Shown: piece after piece, positions 57,472 to 64,000 of the stretch | Layout: every line of letters starts with the position of its first letter | How positions within the stretch are numbered: the stretch's first letter is position 1 | NCBI RefSeq assembly: GCF_000009765.2 | Contig: NC_003155.5 | Coordinates: 6,572,001 to 6,636,000 of the forward strand | Direction of reading: 5' to 3' | DNA length: 64,000 nt | DNA from: Streptomyces avermitilis MA-4680 = NBRC 14893 | GTDB taxonomy: Bacteria > Actinomycetota > Actinomycetes > Streptomycetales > Streptomycetaceae | Translations under genes and position numbers: made by a program | The notes under the pieces: generated by a model | What the model was told of the DNA's origin: nothing | The model's input: only the letters and a program-made list of their open reading frames with translations | Database searches by the model: none

Positions 57472-58719
57472 ATGGATCTGGAAAAGCCGTCCACCCAGCA
57501 GCCCCCGCCCGACGGGTGCCTCGTCGTCGCGATCCGTCTTCCCGTGCGGATCGTCGTGCTTGTGCTGGTCGTGCCCGTGCGGATGGTGTGGGACGCGCTG
57601 GTCGTCGGCGGGCGGTTCCTGAGGGACACCGTGCTGCGGCCGGTGGGGCGGGCACTCCAGTGGGTCGCCCGGGCCGTGTTCGTCTGGCCGTGGGTCACGC
57701 TGTGGCGGTACGTCGTCGTGCCCGTGGGCAAGGGGTTCGCCCGGCTCGGGTACGTGCTGTTCGTCGTCCCCGCCGGGTGGCTGTACCGGAACGTCCTCAC
57801 GCCCCTCGGGCACGGGATCACCTGGGTGCTGCGGGGCCTCGGGGCCGGACTCGGCTGGGTCCTCGTCAGGATCGGGGCTGGGACCGCCTGGGTGCTGCGG
57901 GGCATCGGCGCCGGGCTCGGCCGGGTCCTCGCCGGGATCGGCGCCGGGCTCGCCTGGGTGTACCGGACCCTGCTCACCCCCGTCGGACACGGCATCGCCT
58001 GGCTGCTCCGCGGACTCGGGCTGGTGCTCGCGACGGTCGGCCTCGGGGCGTACGCGGCGGTGGCGTGGCTGGTGCGCCACCTGCTCGTCATACCGGCGCT
58101 GTGGTCGTACCGCCATGTGCTCACACCCCTCGGGCACGGCATCGCCTGGGTCGCGAGGGGCGTCGCCTGGCTGGGCGGCATGGCCGTCACCGGGATCGGC
58201 GCCGTCCTCCACTGGACGCTGCGCATCCTGTTCGTCCTGCCCGCGCTGGCCGTCCGGCGCTGGATCCTCACGCCGGTCGGACGCGTGCTGGCGGTCGTCG
58301 CGCGGGAGATCGGCGATGCGCTGGGGCACGCCTGGCGCGTCGCGGGACGCCTCTCGCTCGTCGTCGGACGTTTTCTCGGCACCCTCTTCCGGTGGATCTT
58401 CGTGGAGCCCGTGCGGTGGGTGTACCGGTGGGTCTTCGTGGAGCCCGTGCGATGGGTGTACCGAACCGTGCTGACCCCGGTCGGGCACGTCGTGCGCGAC
58501 ATGGTCCTGCGGCCCGCCGCCGAGGCCGCGCGCGGCGTGGGCAGGGTCACCCGGCAGGCGCTCGCCACCGCCCGCGAGTCCGCCCGGCAGGCGCGCGCCG
58601 ACTTCCGGCGGATGCTCTTCGGCGGTCCGCGTGAGCCGCAGCCGGTCGCCCGGCGGGAACCGGGAGCCGCTGAGGCACGTACTCTAGGTAGCAGTACGAC
58701 CGTTCTCACGAAGGACTAG
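57472..58719 (+). CDS. Repetitive Trp/Arg/Val-rich hydrophobic protein
   Basis: 415 residues, mostly short repeats such as 'VLTPLGHGITWVLRG', 'LLTPVGHGIAWLLRG' and 'VLTPLGHGIAWVARG' separated by 'GIGAGLAWV' segments. Two near-perfect 36-bp copies (58393-58428, 58429-58464) code WIFVEPVRWVYR/WVFVEPVRWVYR. Almost no acidic residues occur in the middle 300 residues, while Arg and Trp punctuate hydrophobic stretches too short and too positive for standard membrane helices, so re-entrant or surface-lying amphipathic helices are likely. The C-terminus is a normal soluble tail. I do not recognise a family. The start ATG 57472 lacks an obvious ribosome-binding site. Confidence 0.75.
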   Translation: MDLEKPSTQQPPPDGCLVVAIRLPVRIVVLVLVVPVRMVWDALVVGGRFLRDTVLRPVGRALQWVARAVFVWPWVTLWRYVVVPVGKGFARLGYVLFVVPAGWLYRNVLTPLGHGITWVLRGLGAGLGWVLVRIGAGTAWVLRGIGAGLGRVLAGIGAGLAWVYRTLLTPVGHGIAWLLRGLGLVLATVGLGAYAAVAWLVRHLLVIPALWSYRHVLTPLGHGIAWVARGVAWLGGMAVTGIGAVLHWTLRILFVLPALAVRRWILTPVGRVLAVVAREIGDALGHAWRVAGRLSLVVGRFLGTLFRWIFVEPVRWVYRWVFVEPVRWVYRTVLTPVGHVVRDMVLRPAAEAARGVGRVTRQALATARESARQARADFRRMLFGGPREPQPVARREPGAAEARTLGSSTTVLTKD

Positions 58720-58723
58720 GACA

Positions 58724-59560
58724 CTGGGCAAGCGACAGCCCGAAGGCCCGCCGCCCGCACCCGCGGTGCAGCGCATCCGACTGCGCTACACCAAGCGCGG
58801 CCGCCTCCGGTTCACCAGCCACCGAGACTTCCAGCGCGCCTTCGAGCGTGCGCTGCGCCGTGCCGAGGTGCCCATGGCGTACTCGGCGGGGTTCACGCCG
58901 CATCCGAAGGTGTCGTACGCCAATGCCGCACCCACCGGCACGGGCAGTGAGGCGGAATATCTGGAGATCGCGCTCACCGAGGCGCGTGACCCGGACAAGC
59001 TGCGCGAGCTGCTCGACGAGTCGCTGCCCACCGGGCTCGACATCGTCGACGCGGTCGAGGCCCGGACGTCCGGGCTCGCCGACCGGCTCACCGCTTCCGT
59101 GTGGGAGCTGCGCCTCGACGGCGTGGACCCGGCGGACGCGGAGCGCGCGGTCGAGGCCTTCAAGACGGCCGAGACCGTCGAGGTCCAGCGCAAGACCAAG
59201 AACGGGATGCGCACCTTCGACGCCCGTGGTGCTGTGGCAGGCCTTGACGCACGTGTCGAGACGCACAGTCCACAGGCTGATAGGCCGACGGACCAGCCCT
59301 GTGCGATACTGCGCCTGGTTGTTCGGCACGTGACGCCTGCCGTACGACCCGACGACGTCCTGTCCGGTCTTCGCGCCGTGGCCGACCTGGCGCCGCCGGT
59401 CCCCGCAGCGGTGACCAGGCTGGCGCAGGGGCTGTTCGATGAAGAGACCGGCACGGTGACCGACCCGCTCGCGCCCGACCGCGAGGCAGCAGCGACCGCG
59501 CCATCCATGGCCGCCGCGACTGCCGCCGCGAAGGCGCCGGTGCCGGAAGGTTCCGCGTAG
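58724..59560 (+). CDS. TIGR03936-family (DUF2344) radical SAM-associated protein, probable CTG start
   Basis: 278 residues if it starts at CTG 58724 ('GKRQPEGPPPAPAVQRIRLR'), 264 if at GTG 58766. AAGGA lies eight bases before the CTG, whereas the nearest such sequence to GTG 58766 is 19 bases away, and no ATG/GTG/TTG exists upstream in frame. The family signature 'RIRLRYTKRGRLRFTSHRDF' is at the start, followed by 'AYSAGFTPHPKVSYANAAP'. The protein works with the TIGR03960 radical SAM enzyme in an unknown RNA- or ribosome-linked modification. It begins five bases after the stop of the repetitive protein gene and precedes the RNase E gene, as in other Streptomyces. Confidence 0.85.
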   Translation: MGKRQPEGPPPAPAVQRIRLRYTKRGRLRFTSHRDFQRAFERALRRAEVPMAYSAGFTPHPKVSYANAAPTGTGSEAEYLEIALTEARDPDKLRELLDESLPTGLDIVDAVEARTSGLADRLTASVWELRLDGVDPADAERAVEAFKTAETVEVQRKTKNGMRTFDARGAVAGLDARVETHSPQADRPTDQPCAILRLVVRHVTPAVRPDDVLSGLRAVADLAPPVPAAVTRLAQGLFDEETGTVTDPLAPDREAAATAPSMAAATAAAKAPVPEGSA

Positions 59561-59805
59561 GGACGGACGTCGTAGCGTCGCCCTTGTACTCGGGAGCCAC
59601 CTGGGTCGGGCAGCGCACCGACCACAAGACTTTCGCCAGGCCGTACGCACACATGGCGTGCGGAACCGGCGAGACAGGACACAGAGAGCTCCCGTGCGGC
59701 GCCCGCGCCCCGGACGGCGGCACCGCGCAACGCGCGAGCCGCGGACGTCACCGGTACTGCCGGACCAGGCGCGGCGCCCGGGAGCCTGACGGGAGATCCA
59801 CCCGC

Positions 59806-62800
59806 ATGCTCGAGCCCATCGAACCCACTGAGGGTTCCGACAACAACACTCCCAGCGACACCCTGCCGCCGCGTCGTCGGCGCCGTGCCGCATCCCGCCC
59901 GGCGGGCCCGCCGGCGGCAGTCGCCGAGACGGCGACCGGGGCGACCGCGCCGGCCGAGGCCGCGGCGGAGACCACCGCGCCGATCACACGGCCCGCGGAC
60001 ATCGCGGAGACCGCAGAGGACGCGGAGGCCGCGGAGGCTGCCGGGACGGAAGAGACCGAAGAGGCCGCCGTCGCCGAGCCGGCCGAGGTGGCGGCTGCCA
60101 CCGAGGACGCCGCTCCGCGCCGTACCCGCCGTCGCGCCACGCGCCGGGTGTCCGCACCCGCGGGCGCGCCGGAGGCCGCGGAGAGCGCCACGGCCGCCGA
60201 GACCGACTCCGCGGCTGAGTCCGTGACCGCCGCGACCGGTTCCGCCGAGGTCTCCGCGCCGGAGACCGGTGAGGCCGCGGCCGAGGAAGAGGCCGCTCCC
60301 AAGGGACGTACGCGCCGTCGCGCGACCCGCCGGGCATCCGCGCCCGCCGGTGCGCCCAAGGCCGCCGAGGCGACTGAGGCCACCGAGGCTGCCGAGGCGC
60401 CGGTGACCACCGAGGCCGAGGTGACCGCCGTCGCTCCTGAGGTTGCTCAGGAGGAGACCCCCGAGGCAGAGGACGCGGCCCCGCGCCGTGCCCGCCGTCG
60501 TGCCACCCGCCGGGTGACCGCGCCCGCCGCCGCGCCCACGGGCGACGCCGCCGAAGAGCGCGTGGAGGCGCCCGTGACCGCCAGCGACAAGACCGAGGCC
60601 CAGGCCGCGACGAAGGCCGAAGCGAAGGCCGAGGCGAAGGCCACGAGCGAGACCAGGGCCGCGGCCCAGGCCGAGGAGGCCCCGGCCGCTGAGGCCGCGG
60701 CCGAGACGGCGGAGGACGCCGGTCCGCGCCGTTCCCGCCGTCGTGCCACCCGCAAGGCCGCCGTCGGCTTCTCCGCGCCCGCGCCCAAGGTCACCGGGGA
60801 CGACTCCGGTCGCCGGCCGGCGCGGCCCGCCGTCGCCGTGTTCCAGGCGCCGGTGTTCACCGAGCCGATGTTCCAGACGCCGGAGCGGGCGGCCGCTGCC
60901 GCTGCCGCCGAGGCCGCGGTGGAGCGGCCGGCGGAGCCCGTCGAGGAGGAGACCGCGGAAGCGGCCGCCGAGTCGGGTGCGGGTGCCGCCGCCGGATCGG
61001 GCGCGGGTTCGACTGCCAGGTCGGGCGCGGGTTCGACCGCGGGTTCGCGCCGTCGCCGTCGCCGTGGCGGCGCCGAGGACGAGCCGGCCGCCGTGACCGC
61101 CACCGAGGATGTCGTCGAGGAGACGGAGGAGGCCGAGGAGGCCGAGGACTCCGTCGACGGTGACGAGGCCGAGGAGACCGGTTCGCGCCGTCGCCGTCGC
61201 CGTGGCGGCCGTCGTCGCCGTCGTGGCGAGTCCGCCGACGCGGACGACGAGTCCGGCGAGTCCGACGACCTGGCCGCCGAGCAGGCGGAGCAGGACGTCG
61301 AGGACACCGCCGAGCAGGTCGAAGAGGACGACGAGGAGGCGGACGAGCGCGAGGAGTCGGGCGGTGCCGGCTCCAGCAGCAGCCGTCGCCGTCGGCGCCG
61401 CCGTCGTCGCGCCGGTGACTCCGGCACCGACGCCGAGCCCGGCGAGAGCGACCCCGAGCGCACCGTCGTGAAGGTCCGCGAGCCGCGCAGCAGCAAGAAG
61501 GACGAGCACCCGTCCGACGAGGTGCAGTCCATCAAGGGCTCCACTCGCCTCGAGGCCAAGAAGCAGCGTCGTCGGGAAGGGCGCGAGCAGGGCCGCCGCC
61601 GTGTTCCGATCATCACCGAGGCCGAGTTCCTGGCCCGCCGTGAGGCCGTCGAGCGTGTGATGGTCGTCCGCCAGAGCGGCGAGCGCACCCAGATCGGCGT
61701 CCTCGAGGACAACGTGCTCGTCGAGCACTACGTCAACAAGGAGCAGTCGACCTCGTACGTCGGCAACGTCTACCTGGGCAAGGTCCAGAACGTGCTGCCG
61801 TCGATGGAGGCCGCCTTCATCGACATCGGCAAGGGCCGCAACGCCGTGCTCTACGCCGGTGAGGTCAACTTCGAGGCGCTCGGCATGGCCAACGGGCCGC
61901 GCCGCATCGAGAGCGCGCTGAAGTCCGGCCAGTCGGTCCTCGTACAGGTCACCAAGGACCCGATCGGCCACAAGGGCGCCCGCCTCACCAGCCAGGTCTC
62001 CCTGCCCGGCCGTTACCTGGTCTACGTGCCCGAGGGCTCGATGACCGGCATCAGCCGCAAGCTGCCGGACACCGAGCGCGCCCGCCTGAAGACCATCCTC
62101 AAGAAGATCGTCCCCGAGGACGCGGGCGTCATCGTGCGCACCGCCGCCGAGGGCGCGAGCGAGGACGAGCTGCGCCGTGACGTCGAGCGGCTCCAGGCGC
62201 AGTGGGAGGACATCCAGAAGAAGGCGAAGAGCGGCAACGCCCCGACCCTGCTGTACGGCGAGCCGGACATGACCGTCCGGGTCGTCCGCGACATCTTCAA
62301 CGAGGACTTCACCAAGGTCATCGTCAGCGGCGACGAGGCGTGGGAGACCATCCACGGGTACGTGGCCCACGTCGCGCCCGACCTGTCCGACCGCCTCTCG
62401 AAGTGGACCTCCGAGGTCGACGTCTTCGCGACGTACCGGATCGACGAGCAGCTGATGAAGGCGCTCGACCGCAAGGTCTGGCTGCCCAGCGGCGGTTCGC
62501 TGGTGATCGACAAGACCGAGGCCATGGTCGTGGTCGACGTCAACACCGGCAAGTTCACCGGTCAGGGCGGCAACCTCGAAGAGACCGTGACCAGGAACAA
62601 CCTGGAGGCGGCCGAGGAGATCGTGCGCCAGCTGCGGCTGCGCGACCTGGGCGGCATCGTCGTCATCGACTTCATCGACATGGTGCTGGAGTCCAACCGG
62701 GACCTGGTGCTGCGGCGCCTGCTGGAGTGTCTGGGCCGGGACCGTACGAAGCACCAGGTCGCCGAGGTGACCTCGCTGGGGCTCGTCCAGATGACGCGCA

Positions 62801-63969
62801 AGCGCGTCGGCCAGGGCCTGCTGGAGTCCTTCTCCGAGACCTGTGTCCACTGCAACGGACGCGGTGTCATCGTGCACATGGAGCAGCCGACGTCCGTCGG
62901 TGGCGGCGGCAAGCGCAAGAAGCGCGGGCGTGGCGGTGCCGAGCAGGAGCTCCCGCACGAGCACGAGCACGAGCTTGCGCAGGAGCCGGAGCCGGACGAG
63001 GCTGTCGCGGAGACGGAGGCCGAGGTGGCCGCCGAGGTCGCTGCCCCCGTCGCGCTGCCCGCGCCCGGCTACGAGCCCGACGAGGAGCTGTACAGCAGCG
63101 CCGCGGAGGCCGAGGCCGCCGCTTCCCGGGGCCGTTCGCGGCGCCGGGCGACCCGGCGGGCGTCGGCTCCGGCGGGTGCCCCGCGGGCCGAGGAGCGTGC
63201 GCCGAGGTCGCGGGCCGAGGAGCGCGCGCCTAAGTCGCGGGCTGCCGCGGAGGCGGAGCCGATGGCGGTCGAGGACCCGGTCGTCGAGCCGCCCGTGGCC
63301 GCCGAACCCGTGGTCGCCGAGCCCGTGGTCGCCGAGCCCGTGGCCGTCGCCGAGGAGGAGGCCGCTCCCAAGGGGCGTACGCGTCGTCGTGCGACCCGGA
63401 AGGTGTCGGCGCCCGCCGGTTCGCCCAAGGCCGCCGGTGAGGCGGAGACGGTGACGGTGGTGGCGTCCGCGCCGGAGGCGGAGGAGCCGAAGGCCGAGCA
63501 GCCCGCTGAGCCGGTGGCCGAGCCGGCCGCCGGGCCCGAGGCGCCCGTGGAGAGCGCGGCTCCGGCCCGTCCGCGCCGGCGCGCGGTCCGCAAGGCCACG
63601 GCGCCGACCTCGTCCGAGGAGACGGCCGTGGTGGTCGTACCGTCGAGCGAGACGGCTTCGGCCGACACCGCTGCCGGTGCGGCTCCGTCTGGTGAGGCCC
63701 CTTCGGCTGAGGCCCCGTCGGCTGAGGCTGCTTCGAGTGAGGCCGAGGAGGCCCCGGCCAAGAAGACGGCCGCTCGCAAGACGGCCAAGAAGGCGACCGC
63801 GAAGAAGGCGGCGACGAAGAAGACCGCGGCCACGAAGACGGCCGCCAAGAAGACGACGGCCAAGAAGACGACAGCCAAGAAGACGGCTGCCAAGTCGACG
63901 TCGAAGAAGACGGCGGCGGCGTCCCAGCCGGCCCCGTCGACGGTCACCGCCTCCACCGACGAGGCCTGA
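59806..63969 (+). CDS. rne: Ribonuclease E/G (RNase ES type)
   Basis: 1387 residues from ATG 59806 (GGGAG ten bases upstream). Residues 1-~560 are disordered, Ala/Glu-rich, with four arginine-rich motifs of the kind RTRRRATRRVSAPAGAP and basic runs RRRRRRG. The core (about 600-1030) has the S1 domain (about 650-730), catalytic Asp911 ('VVDVNTGKF') and Asp955 ('VVIDFIDM'), and the zinc-link 'CVHCNG' (Cys1013, Cys1016). The rest is disordered again with three more arginine motifs and a Lys/Thr/Ala tail (KKTTAKKTAAK). It cuts single-stranded RNA and acts in mRNA decay and rRNA processing. The two-sided disordered extensions match the Streptomyces RNase ES layout. A 245-bp leader precedes it. Confidence 0.95.
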   Translation: MLEPIEPTEGSDNNTPSDTLPPRRRRRAASRPAGPPAAVAETATGATAPAEAAAETTAPITRPADIAETAEDAEAAEAAGTEETEEAAVAEPAEVAAATEDAAPRRTRRRATRRVSAPAGAPEAAESATAAETDSAAESVTAATGSAEVSAPETGEAAAEEEAAPKGRTRRRATRRASAPAGAPKAAEATEATEAAEAPVTTEAEVTAVAPEVAQEETPEAEDAAPRRARRRATRRVTAPAAAPTGDAAEERVEAPVTASDKTEAQAATKAEAKAEAKATSETRAAAQAEEAPAAEAAAETAEDAGPRRSRRRATRKAAVGFSAPAPKVTGDDSGRRPARPAVAVFQAPVFTEPMFQTPERAAAAAAAEAAVERPAEPVEEETAEAAAESGAGAAAGSGAGSTARSGAGSTAGSRRRRRRGGAEDEPAAVTATEDVVEETEEAEEAEDSVDGDEAEETGSRRRRRRGGRRRRRGESADADDESGESDDLAAEQAEQDVEDTAEQVEEDDEEADEREESGGAGSSSSRRRRRRRRRAGDSGTDAEPGESDPERTVVKVREPRSSKKDEHPSDEVQSIKGSTRLEAKKQRRREGREQGRRRVPIITEAEFLARREAVERVMVVRQSGERTQIGVLEDNVLVEHYVNKEQSTSYVGNVYLGKVQNVLPSMEAAFIDIGKGRNAVLYAGEVNFEALGMANGPRRIESALKSGQSVLVQVTKDPIGHKGARLTSQVSLPGRYLVYVPEGSMTGISRKLPDTERARLKTILKKIVPEDAGVIVRTAAEGASEDELRRDVERLQAQWEDIQKKAKSGNAPTLLYGEPDMTVRVVRDIFNEDFTKVIVSGDEAWETIHGYVAHVAPDLSDRLSKWTSEVDVFATYRIDEQLMKALDRKVWLPSGGSLVIDKTEAMVVVDVNTGKFTGQGGNLEETVTRNNLEAAEEIVRQLRLRDLGGIVVIDFIDMVLESNRDLVLRRLLECLGRDRTKHQVAEVTSLGLVQMTRKRVGQGLLESFSETCVHCNGRGVIVHMEQPTSVGGGGKRKKRGRGGAEQELPHEHEHELAQEPEPDEAVAETEAEVAAEVAAPVALPAPGYEPDEELYSSAAEAEAAASRGRSRRRATRRASAPAGAPRAEERAPRSRAEERAPKSRAAAEAEPMAVEDPVVEPPVAAEPVVAEPVVAEPVAVAEEEAAPKGRTRRRATRKVSAPAGSPKAAGEAETVTVVASAPEAEEPKAEQPAEPVAEPAAGPEAPVESAAPARPRRRAVRKATAPTSSEETAVVVVPSSETASADTAAGAAPSGEAPSAEAPSAEAASSEAEEAPAKKTAARKTAKKATAKKAATKKTAATKTAAKKTTAKKTTAKKTAAKSTSKKTAAASQPAPSTVTASTDEA

Positions 63970-64000
63970 CGTTCGGTCCCGATGCCCCGCCCGGCGCGCC

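Noticed and set aside
58786..62970. A 1394-codon open frame on the minus strand opposite rne and the TIGR03936 gene
   Set aside because: It mirrors the GC-rich codon pattern of the true genes, shows only low-complexity Gly/Arg/Leu/Val-rich sequence and no family motif. Such antisense frames are routine in very GC-rich DNA.

Overview
The window is very GC-rich with a strong preference for G or C in the third codon position, many GTG starts, and almost no TTA codons. Its gene order is that of a Streptomyces core chromosome: tig, clpP1, clpP2, clpX, valS, folC, ndk, mreBCD, a class B PBP, rodA, the TIGR03960/TIGR03936 pair and an RNase E/G gene. I read it as a Streptomyces (or very close actinobacterial) chromosome fragment. 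No plasmid, phage or CRISPR signature was seen.

Layout. 1-15.6 kb holds mostly ordinary metabolism and signalling genes: the 5' end of a ROK regulator, bioY, an FAD-dependent oxidoreductase, a LAXTG-type sortase substrate, a membrane Ser/Thr kinase with one TTA codon, an APC amino-acid permease, rpiB, a Fpg/Nei glycosylase, an Eis-like acetyltransferase, a SpoIIE-type phosphatase and a MacB-like ABC exporter pair. 15.8-29.9 kb is a type VII secretion (T7SS/ESX) locus, all on the + strand. It has two small WXG100-like proteins, a helper-like protein, a large polymorphic toxin ending in an Arg-specific ADP-ribosyltransferase domain, a candidate immunity protein, a zinc-ribbon membrane protein, an HD-domain alarmone-hydrolase-like protein, a short EccB-like membrane protein, EccD, a MinD-like ATPase carrying an apparent frameshift, a three-ATPase-domain EccC and a DUF6177-like protein. 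It closes with a strong terminator at 29918-29950. No full EccB, EccE or MycP is present. 30-32.8 kb holds an acyltransferase, a 64-residue membrane protein, and tRNA-Gly and tRNA-Pro.

32.9-45.2 kb is the protein quality-control and housekeeping block: trigger factor, then ClpP1, ClpP2 and ClpX. A ClgR-type operator lies upstream of clpP1, and a 1.37-kb gene-free, highly repetitive C-rich tract separates tig from clpP1. A Gln/Pro/Tyr-rich membrane protein, valS, folC, a DUF4233 gene and ndk follow. 45.5-51.9 kb is the cell-shape cluster mreB, mreC, mreD, PBP2, rodA, with a 13-bp-stem hairpin between mreB and mreC. 52-64 kb holds a CYTH-CHAD protein, the TIGR03960 radical SAM protein, two lineage-specific genes (a secreted protein and a very repetitive hydrophobic protein), the TIGR03936 protein (probably starting at CTG) and a giant RNase E/G whose catalytic core is flanked by arginine-rich repeats.

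How they work together. The T7SS genes form a plausible effector-plus-export operon run from one promoter near 15.68 kb. EsxAB-type proteins and the toxin would pass through EccC/EccD, and the gene after the toxin may protect the producer. Trigger factor and ClpXP form one protein-folding and degradation module, and MreBCD-PBP2-RodA is the lateral wall or spore-wall machine. The most unusual items are the ADP-ribosylating toxin in a pared-down T7SS locus, the tig-clpP1 repeat tract, the repetitive hydrophobic protein at 57.5 kb, and several genes whose -10 box sits only 6-8 nt before the start codon (likely leaderless mRNAs).
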